Source: Marinobacter subterrani (GTDB lineage: Bacteria; Pseudomonadota; Gammaproteobacteria; Pseudomonadales; Oleiphilaceae). From it: 64,000 bases of DNA. Location of the stretch: NCBI RefSeq assembly GCF_001045555.1, contig NZ_LFBU01000001.1:1922001-1986000 (forward strand), in the 5' to 3' direction. Below are positions 51,010 to 63,075 of this stretch, one piece after another (positions within the stretch are counted from its first letter, which is position 1; each line of letters starts with the position of its first letter). The position numbers were made by a program, and so were the translations under genes. The notes under the pieces are model-generated. The model saw only the letters and a program-made list of their open reading frames with translations. It made no database searches and was not told the origin of the DNA.

Positions 51010-51750
51010 TTATTCTGACACAGCTTCTGTTTTGCCAGGCTCGCCGTTCCACTTGGGGCGATTCGCCCTAAGCTTTCTGACTTCCTGCATCCAGCCTACT
51101 CCATCGATTAACTCTCCGGTTTCCGGGTCGATGGGCGGGTACGGCAGGTTGCGGTCGTCACAGTAGCGTTTGACCGTTGGCTGGCACCAGCGGAACAATA
51201 AACGGTTGTATTCTTCATCCGGCAGCCGACGCTGGTCGAACAGGCCGGCCAGTTTTCTCTGCCTCTGGGCTTCCGACAGGATAATCGCGCAGGCGGACGA
51301 GACGTTGAGCGACTCCACCATGCCCATCATCGGGATCACAATGTGCTCGTCGGCCTGGGCCGCGGCGTCGGCGCTAACGCCATCCACTTCATTACCCAGG
51401 ATCACCGTGCAGGGAACCGTATAATCCGCCTCACGGAAATCGATGGCCCGGTCGGAAAGCTGCGCGGCGTAAAGCTTGTGGCCTTGCCCTTTCAGATCGG
51501 CAATCGCCTCGTCCATGCTCCGATGGGTGTGCGTGGTCACCCAGTGGTAGCTGCCACCGGCGGTTTTGCGGAACGCGCGGAAACCTTCCTTCGGCCAGAC
51601 CACGTGCATGTTGGCCAATCCGAAGGCGTCGCAGGAGCGGATGATGGCAGACAGGTTCCGGGGTTTGTGGACCTGGTCGGTGAGGACGCTCAGGTCCGGT
51701 TGACGGGTATTGAGGGTTTGTTTGATTCGGGCGAGGCGTTCGGGGGTCAT
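51010..51750 (-). CDS. trmH: tRNA (guanosine-2'-O-)-methyltransferase TrmH
   Basis: 246 residues from the ATG at 51750, which matches the family N-terminus MTPERLARIKQTLNTRQPD. The frame runs open a further 69 codons, but those come from family B element 8 and a REP and should not be annotated. SPOUT motifs are present: HKPRNLSAIIRSCDAFG (motif 1), VILGNEVDGV (motif 2) and IPMMGMVESLNVSSA (motif 3, knot). It methylates G18 of tRNAs. Confidence 0.92.
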   Translation of the reverse strand: MTPERLARIKQTLNTRQPDLSVLTDQVHKPRNLSAIIRSCDAFGLANMHVVWPKEGFRAFRKTAGGSYHWVTTHTHRSMDEAIADLKGQGHKLYAAQLSDRAIDFREADYTVPCTVILGNEVDGVSADAAAQADEHIVIPMMGMVESLNVSSACAIILSEAQRQRKLAGLFDQRRLPDEEYNRLLFRWCQPTVKRYCDDRNLPYPPIDPETGELIDGVGWMQEVRKLRANRPKWNGEPGKTEAVSE

Positions 51751-51780
51751 TTTAGTGTTTGGGTGTCGGGTTAGCCGGGT

Positions 51781-51813
51781 TGTCGGATTACGCCTTCGGC
51801 TAATCCGACCTAC
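51781..51813. repeat. Single REP, family C copy 3
   Basis: TGTCGGATTACGCC hairpin ending TCCGACCTAC, the same unit as half of a REPIN, 30 bases upstream of the trmH start. Confidence 0.8.
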
Positions 51814-51846
51814 GTTTTTCAAGTAACTCAGGCGCCCGGGAAGTGA

Positions 51847-51944
51847 TTGGGGGATTGTTTTCCAAAACTGTTGAGGGCCAAGGACGGCCCGAAACAAGCG
51901 CACATGGATGTGCTCGTAGCGTGTTTTGGAAAACAATCCCCCAA
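51847..51944. repeat. Family B element 8 (plus orientation)
   Basis: Perfect 22 bp stem (51847-51868 with 51923-51944), further extended with mismatches, and a 54-base core with hairpins GGGCCAAGGACGGCCC and GCACATGGATGTGC. Confidence 0.93.
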
Positions 51945-52039
51945 GCGCTTCCTGCACCCAAGCAAGAACGCCGGAAATAATACCACAGACAAACCATCAA
52001 CAAGCCGAGACAAAGGTGGTTGAAGATTGAGCACCCCGT

Positions 52040-52045
52040 TATAAT
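52040..52045 (+). promoter_or_regulatory. -10 box for miaB
   Basis: A consensus TATAAT 78 bases before the miaB start. A GTTGAA-like -35 is present but only 14-16 bases upstream, so the promoter is probable, not certain. Confidence 0.45.
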
Positions 52046-52122
52046 ACGCAGTTCGTTTTTGCTGGCGCCCCATTTCAACCACCCAGTTCCCGGCGCACCA
52101 TCCACCAGATTACGTGAGACCC

Positions 52123-53469
52123 ATGGCCAAAAAGCTGTACATCAAAACCCACGGCTGTCAGATGAACGAGTACGACTCTGCCCGCATGGCGGACCTGCTC
52201 AAAACCGGCGAAACCGTCGAAATGACCGACTCGCCAGATGACGCCGACATCCTGTTGCTGAACACCTGCTCCATCCGGGAAAAAGCCCAGGAGAAAGTGT
52301 TTCACCAGCTTGGCCGCTGGAAAAAACTCAAGAGCAAAAAGCCAGACATGATCATTGGCGTGGGCGGCTGCGTGGCCTCCCAGGAAGGCCAGGCTATCAT
52401 TGACCGCGCGCCCTATGTGGACATGGTCTTCGGCCCCCAGACCCTGCACCGGCTGCCGGACATGATCACCGAAGTGCGCGCCAAGGGTAATGGCGTGGGC
52501 GTAGTGGACGTCAGCTTCCCTGAAATCGAGAAATTCGACAACCTGCCGGAACCTGGCGCCGACGGCCCTTCCGCCTTCGTATCCATTATGGAAGGCTGCA
52601 GCAAATACTGCACTTTCTGCGTGGTGCCCTACACCCGCGGCGAAGAAGTCAGCCGCCCGGCCGACGACGTGGTGGCCGAAGTAGCCCACCTGGCCAGCCA
52701 GGGTGTTCGTGAAGTGAACCTGCTGGGCCAGAACGTGAATGCCTACCGGGGCGAAACCCACGACGGCGACACCATGGACCTGGCGGAGCTGATCGAATTG
52801 ATTGCCGCTATCGACGGCATCGACCGCATCCGCTATACCACGTCCCATCCGGTAGAATTCTCGGATGCCCTGATCGATGTCTACGAGCGCGTTCCGGAGC
52901 TGGTTAACCACCTGCATCTGCCGGTCCAGAGCGGTTCCGACCGGATCCTGGCGGCCATGAAGCGCGGCCACACGGCCCTGGAGTACAAATCCAAACTCCG
53001 TCGCCTGCGCAAGATTCGCCCGGACATCAGTTTCTCGTCGGACTTCATCATTGGCTTCCCGGGTGAAACCGAGAAGGATTTCGAGGACACCATGAAGTTG
53101 ATCAACGACATTGGCTTCGACATGTCCTTCAGCTTTGTCTACAGCGCCCGCCCGGGCACACCGGCGTCGGACCTGCCCGACGAGACGCCGATGGACGTCA
53201 AGAAGCAGCGCCTGAGCATCCTGCAGGATCGTCTGAACCAGAATGTGATGGATATCAGCCGCAAGATGGTGGGCAGCACCCAGCGGATTCTGGTGACCGG
53301 GCTGTCCAAGAAAGATCCCGGGGAGTATGCGGGGCGTACCGAGAACAATCGGATCGTTAATTTCCGGCATGAGAATCCGGAGGTTGTTGGGCACTTTATC
53401 GATGTCGAGATTGTGGAGGCTTATCCCAACTCTCTGCGGGGTGTGCCCGTGGGTTCAGAGTTGTATTAA
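52123..53469 (+). CDS. miaB: tRNA-2-methylthio-N6-dimethylallyladenosine synthase MiaB
   Basis: 448 residues from the ATG at 52123 (a GTG at 52114 is in frame, but [15 protein letters not shown] is the family N-terminus). Cluster cysteines Cys12, Cys49 and Cys83, radical-SAM Cys159, Cys163 and Cys166 (CSKYCTFC), then a TRAM domain. It adds the 2-methylthio group to i6A37 in tRNA. Paralogous to RimO in this window. Confidence 0.96.
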   Translation: MAKKLYIKTHGCQMNEYDSARMADLLKTGETVEMTDSPDDADILLLNTCSIREKAQEKVFHQLGRWKKLKSKKPDMIIGVGGCVASQEGQAIIDRAPYVDMVFGPQTLHRLPDMITEVRAKGNGVGVVDVSFPEIEKFDNLPEPGADGPSAFVSIMEGCSKYCTFCVVPYTRGEEVSRPADDVVAEVAHLASQGVREVNLLGQNVNAYRGETHDGDTMDLAELIELIAAIDGIDRIRYTTSHPVEFSDALIDVYERVPELVNHLHLPVQSGSDRILAAMKRGHTALEYKSKLRRLRKIRPDISFSSDFIIGFPGETEKDFEDTMKLINDIGFDMSFSFVYSARPGTPASDLPDETPMDVKKQRLSILQDRLNQNVMDISRKMVGSTQRILVTGLSKKDPGEYAGRTENNRIVNFRHENPEVVGHFIDVEIVEAYPNSLRGVPVGSELY

Positions 53470-53505
53470 GTCTGGTTCTCTATTGGTCCGGGATTGGTGC
53501 GTGGC

Positions 53506-53691
53506 GAGTGGTGGGGCCTTCTTCCCAAAAACCGCTACGAGCACCCGCAAGCGGGTCCAGCCAGCAATCGGAGATTGCTGTCGCTCCGCGGCACGCGAAG
53601 CTTCGCTTCTAATGCGTTTGCTCCGCCCATGTGCGCTTGTCTGTGGCCATCCTTGGCCACAGACATTTTTGGGAAGAAGGCCCCACCACTC
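53506..53691. repeat. Family B element 9, long core (minus orientation)
   Basis: Perfect 26 bp outer stem (53506-53531 with 53666-53691) around a 134-base core. Minus-strand first hairpin is GTGGCCAAGGATGGCCAC; the second is expanded after CACATGGG with added hairpins (ACCCGC/GCGGGT, CAGCAATC/GATTGCTG, GCGAAGCTTCGC), like element 7. Confidence 0.88.
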
Positions 53692-53743
53692 TCCGCTGAT
53701 TACTCCCTTATGTGCCAAAGGAAGATGTCGATGAATAGCAGCC

Positions 53744-53831
53744 GTAGGTTGGATTAGCCGGAGGCGTAATCCAACAAAGCGATCGGATCCTGGAGCCCTG
53801 TCGGATTACGCCTCCGGCTAATCCGACCTAC
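53744..53831. repeat. REPIN, family C copy 4
   Basis: GTAGGTTGGATTAG hairpin and an inverted CCGGCTAATCCGACCTAC partner. The first arm changed in both halves (GGTTGG/CCAAC), keeping its hairpin. Confidence 0.87.
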
Positions 53832-53869
53832 TTGTTTTTTCATATTCGGACCTGCACATAGATTGATCA

Positions 53870-53984
53870 GGGCGCGGGCCGGAAGGGGGCTTCCAAAAAC
53901 GTGGAGCGCCAGGGATGGCGCGACCGAGCCCTACAGGGACGTACTTGCGGGCGCTTTTTGGAAGCCCCCTTCCGGCCCGCGCCC
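53870..53984. repeat. Family B element 10 (plus orientation)
   Basis: Perfect 30 bp outer stem (53870-53899 with 53955-53984), the longest in the set, and a 55-base core with hairpins GCGCCAGGGATGGCGC and CTACAGGGACGTA. It lies 65 bases upstream of ybeZ in the sense orientation. Confidence 0.93.
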
Positions 53985-54048
53985 GTTACACTGAAATCAG
54001 AACCACGTACTCCTCAAAACCAGGGGAGTAGACCAAAACGGAGCACTT

Positions 54049-55032
54049 TTGAACGCCAACGATCACAGACAATTTGACCTGCATCCGGTAGACCAGCGTC
54101 GGCTGACGACGCTTTGTGGCCAGTTTGATGAAAACCTGAAGATGATTGAAAAACGCCTGCGCGTGAAAGTCGGCAGGCGGGGTCATCATTTCCGGGTGGA
54201 AGGGGAAACCGAGCACGTGGCAGCGGCCGTTGAGGTTATCCGGCATCTGTATCGGGAGACCGAGGCCTCGGAGGATATTTCGCCGGATACGGTGCATCTG
54301 TTTATCCGGGAAACCGGCTTTGAGCGCCTGCCGGAGGACGTACCCTACGATGGCGCCGTGACGGTTATCAAGACGCCGAAGCTGCAAGCCAAACCCCGGG
54401 GCACAAACCAGCAGAAGTATGTGCACAACATCCGCACCCACGATATCAACTTCGGGATCGGGCCGGCAGGCACCGGCAAGACCTGGCTAGCGGTGGCCTG
54501 TGCCGTTGAGGCACTGAAAGACGAACAGGTGAAGCGAATTTTGCTGGTCCGGCCGGCGGTCGAGGCTGGCGAAAAGCTCGGCTTCCTGCCCGGGGACCTG
54601 GCCCAGAAGGTGGATCCGTATTTGCGACCGCTGTACGACGCCCTGTATGAAATGCTCGGGTTTGAACAGGTGACGCGACTGATCGAGAAAAGTGTGATCG
54701 AGATTGCGCCGCTGGCGTTCATGCGCGGCCGCACGCTGAATAACTCATTCATCATTCTCGATGAAAGCCAGAACACCACCCGGGAGCAGATGAAAATGTT
54801 CCTGACCCGGATCGGCTTCGGCTCTACCGCCGTGATCACCGGCGACACCACCCAGGTCGACCTGCCCCGCGGGCAGAATTCCGGGCTGATTCATGCCGCC
54901 AGTGTCCTGAGCAAAGTGACCGGCATTGGTTTTACCCGGTTCGAGGCGAAGGACGTTGTCCGCCATCCGCTGGTGCAACGGATTGTGGAAGCCTACGATT
55001 CCTTTGACGACGGGAGCGCGACCGGCCAGTGA
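54049..55032 (+). CDS. ybeZ: PhoH-like ATPase YbeZ
   Basis: 327 residues from a TTG at 54049 with GGAG upstream. Walker A is GPAGTGKT at 138-145 and [11 protein letters not shown] is Walker B. Cytosolic PhoH-family NTPase with likely RNA helicase activity; it works with YbeY in RNA or ribosome processing. ybeY starts inside its stop codon. Confidence 0.94.
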   Translation: MNANDHRQFDLHPVDQRRLTTLCGQFDENLKMIEKRLRVKVGRRGHHFRVEGETEHVAAAVEVIRHLYRETEASEDISPDTVHLFIRETGFERLPEDVPYDGAVTVIKTPKLQAKPRGTNQQKYVHNIRTHDINFGIGPAGTGKTWLAVACAVEALKDEQVKRILLVRPAVEAGEKLGFLPGDLAQKVDPYLRPLYDALYEMLGFEQVTRLIEKSVIEIAPLAFMRGRTLNNSFIILDESQNTTREQMKMFLTRIGFGSTAVITGDTTQVDLPRGQNSGLIHAASVLSKVTGIGFTRFEAKDVVRHPLVQRIVEAYDSFDDGSATGQ

Positions 55033-55502
55033 GTGGACTGACTGTGGATTTCCAGCAAGTTTATGCGGCGCCCGGCATTCCTTCGGAGCGGGCTTTCCAG
55101 GAATGGGCGCAGCTGGCGTGGCAGGGCGAGGATCCGTCCGAGGTGACCATCCGTATTGTCGGAAGCGATGAAAGCCAGGCACTGAACCACCAGTATCGGG
55201 GCAAGGACAAACCAACGAATGTGTTGTCCTTTCCATTTGAAGCGCCAGCCGGTATAACGGTGCCATTGGCGGGTGATCTGGTGATTTGCGCGCCGGTGGT
55301 TGAAGTGGAAGCCCGGGAGCAGCAAAAATCTATTGAAGCGCACTGGGCGCACATGGTGGTGCACGGCATGTTGCACCTCCAGGGTTACGACCATATTGAA
55401 GACGAAGATGCCGAGGCCATGGAAGCCCTCGAAGTCCGGCTGCTGGCGCAGCTCGGATTTGGCAATCCCTACGAAGCAGAGGAAACGGAACAAGACTCAT
55501 GA
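55029..55502 (+). CDS. ybeY: Endoribonuclease YbeY
   Basis: 157 residues from a GTG that overlaps the ybeZ stop. The metal-binding motif is [11 protein letters not shown] with His112, His116 and His122. It is a single-strand endoribonuclease required for 16S rRNA 3' maturation and ribosome quality control. Overlaps corC by four bases. Confidence 0.96.
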   Translation: MSGLTVDFQQVYAAPGIPSERAFQEWAQLAWQGEDPSEVTIRIVGSDESQALNHQYRGKDKPTNVLSFPFEAPAGITVPLAGDLVICAPVVEVEAREQQKSIEAHWAHMVVHGMLHLQGYDHIEDEDAEAMEALEVRLLAQLGFGNPYEAEETEQDS

Positions 55503-56344
55503 GCGACGATCAGTCGAGTCGCAGCCAGGGCAGCAAGTCCTGGCTGGAACGTATATCACAGGCCTTCTCCAGCGGGCCTGAGTCCGTCGAGGACGTGCTG
55601 GAAATCCTGCGGGACGCCGAGTCCCAGAACATCATCGATACCGATGCCATGAGCATCATCGAAGGTGCCATGCAGGTAATCGACATGCGGGTGGACGAAA
55701 TCATGATTCCCCGCTCCCAGATGGTCACCGTCAAGGCATCCCAGGATCCAAAAGAGTTCCTCGGAGAGATTATCTCCTCTGCCCACAGCCGCTTCCCGGT
55801 GATTGGCGACAGCCAGGACGACGTTATTGGCGTTCTGCTGGCCAAGGATCTGCTGCCCCTTGCTCTGAACAACGACCTGAACTGGAATCGCATCCGGGAA
55901 ATCCTGCGGCCACCCAATTTTGTTCCGGAAAGCAAGCGCCTGAACCAGCTGCTCAAGGAGTTCAAGGAAAACCGCAACCACATGGCCATTGTGGTGGACG
56001 AGTACGGCGGCACGGCCGGCCTGATTACCATCGAAGACGTACTCGAACAGATTGTTGGTGAAATCGAAGACGAGCACGACTTCGATGAGGAAACCAACAT
56101 CAAGGCCCGGGGCGATGGCAGCTACGCGGTCAAGGCGGTAACACCGGTTGATGATTTCAATGAATTCTTCGAGACCGATCTCGACGAAGAAGAATTCGAC
56201 ACCATCGGTGGCGTTGTTCTCAAGGAGTTCGGACACCTGCCCAGACGAGGCGAATCGGTTGAATTTGGCGGCTTGCACTTTACCATTGCCAACGCCGATA
56301 ACCGTGTCATCCGTCTGTTGCAGGTAACCCGCAGTGAGCAATGA
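55499..56344 (+). CDS. corC: CorC (YbeX) CBS-domain protein
   Basis: 281 residues, without membrane helices. Two CBS domains (about 65-190) and a C-terminal CorC_HlyC domain (about 200-280). Linked to magnesium/cobalt efflux with CorA, and in E. coli to ribosome metabolism. It overlaps the GTG start of lnt by 11 bases. Confidence 0.94.
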   Translation: MSDDQSSRSQGSKSWLERISQAFSSGPESVEDVLEILRDAESQNIIDTDAMSIIEGAMQVIDMRVDEIMIPRSQMVTVKASQDPKEFLGEIISSAHSRFPVIGDSQDDVIGVLLAKDLLPLALNNDLNWNRIREILRPPNFVPESKRLNQLLKEFKENRNHMAIVVDEYGGTAGLITIEDVLEQIVGEIEDEHDFDEETNIKARGDGSYAVKAVTPVDDFNEFFETDLDEEEFDTIGGVVLKEFGHLPRRGESVEFGGLHFTIANADNRVIRLLQVTRSEQ

Positions 56345-57896
56345 TGTTACAAGCCCAAAGGCCCTGAACACCCCGCTTTCCGACAACCGCTGGCTGGGCG
56401 CGGCAACCCTGGTGGTTACCGGCGCCCTGCAAACGCTGACCTTCTCCCCGTTCCAGCTCTGGTGGCTGGGGCCGGTCTCGGTTCTGCTGATTCTCCTGGT
56501 CACCGTGCCGCTGGCGCCGGAAAAACTGTTCCGGGCCGGGTGGCTCACCGGTCTCGGCCTGTTCGGCAGCGGTGCGAGCTGGGTTTACATCAGCATCAGT
56601 GAGTACGGCAACACGGCTGTTCCTGTCGCCATCCTGCTCACCGTCATTTTCGTGTCGGGCCTGGCATTGTTTCATGGCCTGGCGTTCTGGTTCTGGGGCA
56701 AGCTGGCCCGCAGCAATCCGGTCCGGAGGCTGATCCTGTTCCCAGCGATATGGGTTCTGGGGGACTGGCTTCGAAGCTGGCTTCTCACCGGTTTCCCGTG
56801 GCTTTATCTGGGCACGGCCCACACCGATGGCCCGCTGGCCGGGCTTGCCCCGGTCACAGGTGTCCATGGCATCACCTTCTGGGTTACGGCAACCGGCGCT
56901 GCCGTCTACGCCGGCTGGTGGCTAGCCAAATACCGGCGACCCGTCGCCGCCGGCGCCACCCTGGTGATTGCCCTGATGCCCTGGCTGACGGCTCCCCTGA
57001 TGAACCGGATTGACTGGACCAGACTCAGCACTGAGGCCACCACCGTTGCGGCCATGCAGGGTAACATACCCCAACAGATCAAATGGGATCCGGAATTTCT
57101 CAAGGACCAGATAGTGACCTATCTGGGCATGACCGAGAGCCACTGGAACAAAGACCTCATCCTGTGGCCGGAAACCGCCATTCCCATTCCCCAGGACCAG
57201 GCCGGCGCGATCATTGAACACATTGACCAGCAACTGGGTGAGCACAGCACCCTCATTACCGGCATCCCCTGGTATGGCTTCAGTGACCGGATTGAGAGTT
57301 TCACCTACCACAACAGCATCATGGCCATCGGCAACGGCGAGGGCATGTACCACAAGCAGAAACTGGTTCCGTTTGGGGAATATGTACCGCTACAAAGTGT
57401 CCTGAGAGGCCTGATCGGGTTCTTTGACTTGCCCATGAGCAGCTTCACCCGGGGGCCGGCGGGGCAGGTTCCGCTCTCGGCAAACGGCATCAAGGTCATG
57501 CCGTTCATCTGTTACGAAGTGGCCTATCCGGACTTCGTGGCGTTCAATGCCCGCAAGGCGGGGCTTTTGCTGACCATCAGTAACGACGGCTGGTTCGGCG
57601 ACTCCATTGGCCCACTGCAACACCTTCAGATTGCCCGCATGAGGGCCCTGGAAACCGGCCGCTACATGCTCCGTGGCACCAACAATGGCGTTACAGCCAT
57701 CATCAACCATCGCGGTGAGCTTACCGAGACCATCCCGCAGTTCGAGCGCGCCACCCTGACCGGCGAGGTATACACCGCCACCGGCAGCACGCCCTTCATG
57801 CAGGCCGGTTCCTGGCCGGTACTGACGCTGGCGGTCATCCTGATTGTGTTTGTCCGCGAGCGGGTCATTCCTCCCGTTTCGGCCAGCGGCTCGTAA
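56334..57896 (+). CDS. lnt: Apolipoprotein N-acyltransferase
   Basis: 520 residues from a GTG at 56334. Six to seven N-terminal membrane helices are followed by a nitrilase-like periplasmic domain with the triad Glu280 (WPETAIP), Lys343 (KLVPFGEY) and Cys393 (FICYEVAYPD); a last helix ends the protein. It adds the third acyl chain to lipoproteins. The end overlaps the convergent zinc-ribbon gene by 32 bases. Confidence 0.96.
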   Translation: MSNDVTSPKALNTPLSDNRWLGAATLVVTGALQTLTFSPFQLWWLGPVSVLLILLVTVPLAPEKLFRAGWLTGLGLFGSGASWVYISISEYGNTAVPVAILLTVIFVSGLALFHGLAFWFWGKLARSNPVRRLILFPAIWVLGDWLRSWLLTGFPWLYLGTAHTDGPLAGLAPVTGVHGITFWVTATGAAVYAGWWLAKYRRPVAAGATLVIALMPWLTAPLMNRIDWTRLSTEATTVAAMQGNIPQQIKWDPEFLKDQIVTYLGMTESHWNKDLILWPETAIPIPQDQAGAIIEHIDQQLGEHSTLITGIPWYGFSDRIESFTYHNSIMAIGNGEGMYHKQKLVPFGEYVPLQSVLRGLIGFFDLPMSSFTRGPAGQVPLSANGIKVMPFICYEVAYPDFVAFNARKAGLLLTISNDGWFGDSIGPLQHLQIARMRALETGRYMLRGTNNGVTAIINHRGELTETIPQFERATLTGEVYTATGSTPFMQAGSWPVLTLAVILIVFVRERVIPPVSASGS

Positions 57897-58413
57897 CCCG
57901 CTCGTAGTAGTGGGAGCCACAGGCCTCGCAGGGCTCCAGATGGCTGGTTGCGGTCAGGCAGCGCATGTGGCCGCAATTCAGGCACTGGAACATCCCGGCG
58001 GTGGCCACCTCGCCGGAGATGTACTGGCCGGCCTCCTGATTCTCCAGCTTCTGCTTGAGCTCGAGGGTGTCGACCAGGGTCTGGTCGGCAACAGACAGCA
58101 ACTTGTCCGCCAGTTGGTGCTCGATAAGGGCAATGTCCAGTTGCAGCCATTCCCCCAGCCCCTCGCCGGTTTCGTCCACAAAGTGCATCAGGTGCTCAAG
58201 GTCCCGCTGCAGGTAGGCACCCAAAAGGTCGGCTTCTTCCCGGCTCATCTCCTCCAGTTCGTACTCAAACTCCACGGCTTTTCGGACTTCGTCCTCCAGG
58301 GTCTTGAGCGACGTGCTCTGCAGCTCGTTAAGCCTCAGTTGCACGCGCTCCAGCATTCGGTCATAAACTTCCAGCGCCTTTCCTGAGAGATGGCTTCTTT
58401 CTGGTACTGTCAT
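57865..58413 (-). CDS. Zinc-ribbon protein of the YbeL/DUF1451 family
   Basis: 182 residues, ATG with AAGGAG seven bases upstream. Long charged helices (about 1-130) are followed by a zinc ribbon with CLNCGHMRCL and CEACGSHYYERV. The function of the family is unknown. It is convergent with lnt and their coding ends overlap by 32 bases. Upstream are two tandem 30-base repeats. Confidence 0.9.
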   Translation of the reverse strand: MTVPERSHLSGKALEVYDRMLERVQLRLNELQSTSLKTLEDEVRKAVEFEYELEEMSREEADLLGAYLQRDLEHLMHFVDETGEGLGEWLQLDIALIEHQLADKLLSVADQTLVDTLELKQKLENQEAGQYISGEVATAGMFQCLNCGHMRCLTATSHLEPCEACGSHYYERVTSRWPKREE

Positions 58414-58422
58414 AAGAGCTCC

Positions 58423-58482
58423 TTAAAATGGACCTTGGCATCCCACACTAACTTAAAATGGGGCCTGGCATCCCACACTAAA
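58423..58482. repeat. Two tandem 30-base repeats
   Basis: TTAAAATGG...GGCATCCCACACTAA occurs twice head to tail (58423-58452 and 58453-58482), 26 of 30 identical, ten bases upstream of the DUF1451 start on the other strand and just before its binding site. Confidence 0.85.
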
Positions 58483-58530
58483 GCGTAAAGCCGATCCATT
58501 GGTGCAAGAGTCAGGCTGGCCCGGGTTCGG

Positions 58531-61372
<2,842 letters not shown>

Positions 61373-61373
61373 T

Positions 61374-61961
61374 ATGCGCCGGCTCTCTGCTCTGACACCG
61401 GTGATCCGCCTCTCGGCTGCCGCCTCCCTGATGGCGCTGCTGGCGGGCTGCGGGTTTCAGCTGCGCGGCGCGCCCCCGGTTTCCGCGGCCCTCCAACCTC
61501 TTGCAGTGGATTGCTCGTCGCCGGTTCCCGAAACGCTTTGCCTTTCCATCAGGGAACAGCTCAAACTCGGGGACATAAAACTCGCTCCCGTCGAGCAGGC
61601 TGACTACATTCTGCGCCTGGCGGACTTTGAGCAGGACCGGCGCGCGAGTGCCATCACCTCCCGGGCGGTCGCGGCGGAGTATACACTTCGGCACTCCATA
61701 GCCATTGAAGTGGTCAGCTCCGACCGCATTCCCATCGTCGCCACCACCCGCCTGAACACGACTGAAAGCTACCGGTACGATGAGACCAACGTACTGGCCA
61801 AGCAGCGCGAGGAAGAGGCACTGCGCCGGCAACTGAACGACCGCCTGGCACAACAGGTGCTCTTTCGCCTGGCGCCTCTGAGTGCCGCACGGATTGACGC
61901 CATACGGGCAGAATTTCAACGCATGCAGGATGCCGACGCCCCAGCAACAGGCAAGCCATGA
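61374..61961 (+). CDS. lptE: LPS-assembly lipoprotein LptE
   Basis: 195 residues from the ATG at 61374. Lipoprotein signal with lipobox LLAGCG (lipidated Cys at about residue 25), then an LptE/RlpB domain (GFQLRG). It plugs the LptD barrel in the outer membrane, completing the Lpt pathway whose other genes are at 24.6-26.5 kb. Overlaps holA by four bases. Confidence 0.93.
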   Translation: MRRLSALTPVIRLSAAASLMALLAGCGFQLRGAPPVSAALQPLAVDCSSPVPETLCLSIREQLKLGDIKLAPVEQADYILRLADFEQDRRASAITSRAVAAEYTLRHSIAIEVVSSDRIPIVATTRLNTTESYRYDETNVLAKQREEEALRRQLNDRLAQQVLFRLAPLSAARIDAIRAEFQRMQDADAPATGKP

Positions 61962-62965
61962 AGACCAATCCAGGACAGCTGCCACAGCTACTGAAGAAGA
62001 GTCTCGCACCGGTTTACCTGATTTCAGGGGATGAACCGCTGCTTGTCCAGGAGTGTTGCGATCAGGTCCGAAAGGCTGCCAAAGATGCCGGCTTCCACGA
62101 TCGCCTGACATTTCATACCGATCATCAGTTGGACTGGAGCGCGGTCGGGGACGAATTCAGCGCCATGTCCCTGTTCGCTGAAAAACGACGTATCGAGATT
62201 CACCTGCCAACCGGCAAGCTCGGGGACGGCCGCACCGTGCTCGAGCGTGTGCTTGAGGAACCACCTGAAGACATCGTACTTTTGCTGATCAGCGCCCGCC
62301 TGGATGCATCCGAAACCCGCCGCAAATGGTACAAAGAGCTCCAGGGCAAAGGTGTGCATGTACCTGTGTGGCCGATTGATGCCGACAAATTCCAGAGCTG
62401 GCTTCAACAGAGGGCCAGCAATCGCGGCCTCAGCCTGACCCGAGGCGCCCTGGCGATCATGAGCGAACGCCTTGAAGGCAACCTGCTCGCCGCCAGCCAG
62501 GAACTGGACCGGCTGTCGCTGCTGGCGCGTGGCAATACTATTGATGAAGAAACCGTTGAACAGGCGGTACAGGACAGTTCCCGATTTACCGGCTTCGAAC
62601 TGGTCACCGAGCTGGTCTCCGGCCGGGCGCCTCACGCCTGCAAGATGATCAGTGTGCTGCAGCAGGAGGGCGAAAATCCGCTTGGCTTACTGGCGGTCCT
62701 GACCCGCGACCTGAACCTGCTACTCGAGCTGAAATCGTCGGCAGGCCGGGCTGAAACTCCGGCCGCATTCCTGAAGAAACGCGGAGTGTTCCAGCCCCAG
62801 AGGGCGCGGGCCATGGAGCAGGCCGCCCGCCGGCTGAACCGCACTCAGCTGCACGAAGCCATTGCACTGTGCAGCCAGATCGACCGAGCGACCAAGGGCT
62901 TCGACCCGCTCTCGCCCTGGCACTACCTCAGAGACATGTCCGCCCTTCTGGCCGCCCGCGCCTGA
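61958..62965 (+). CDS. holA: DNA polymerase III subunit delta
   Basis: 335 residues. AAA+-like fold without a functional P-loop, with the APVYLISGDEPLLVQE N-terminus typical of HolA. It opens the sliding clamp as part of the clamp loader. Order leuS-lptE-holA is conserved in gammaproteobacteria. Confidence 0.95.
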   Translation: MKTNPGQLPQLLKKSLAPVYLISGDEPLLVQECCDQVRKAAKDAGFHDRLTFHTDHQLDWSAVGDEFSAMSLFAEKRRIEIHLPTGKLGDGRTVLERVLEEPPEDIVLLLISARLDASETRRKWYKELQGKGVHVPVWPIDADKFQSWLQQRASNRGLSLTRGALAIMSERLEGNLLAASQELDRLSLLARGNTIDEETVEQAVQDSSRFTGFELVTELVSGRAPHACKMISVLQQEGENPLGLLAVLTRDLNLLLELKSSAGRAETPAAFLKKRGVFQPQRARAMEQAARRLNRTQLHEAIALCSQIDRATKGFDPLSPWHYLRDMSALLAARA

Positions 62966-63013
62966 TCCAGGTCAAACCCTGACCTCCTTGTCAGCGTCTG
63001 GCCTGACGGCCCC

Positions 63014-63043
63014 TTGACAGTTTTTGACCTTCGGGCGCATTGT
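63014..63043 (+). promoter_or_regulatory. Possible promoter for the small charged protein
   Basis: A consensus TTGACA (63014-63019) with an 18-base spacer to CATTGT (63038-63043), 33 bases before the start codon. The -35 is ideal, the -10 weak. Confidence 0.4.
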
Positions 63044-63075
63044 AAGCGCACCATCAATCCAAGGAGGTGCCTGAG

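Larger units (their letters stand above)
51751..52122. other. Divergent trmH-miaB intergenic region
   Basis: 372 bases without a gene. It contains a single REP (51781-51813), family B element 8 (51847-51944) and a likely -10 for miaB at 52040. The trmH promoter would have to lie within or beyond the repeats. Confidence 0.8.
53470..54048. other. miaB-ybeZ intergenic repeat region
   Basis: 579 bases, the longest gap in the window, stacked with three palindromic elements: long family B element 9, a REPIN and family B element 10. No gene is recognised. Confidence 0.85.

Noticed and set aside
43918..54000. Repeats as a CRISPR array
   Set aside because: Copies are far apart, in both orientations, with no regular spacers and no cas genes.
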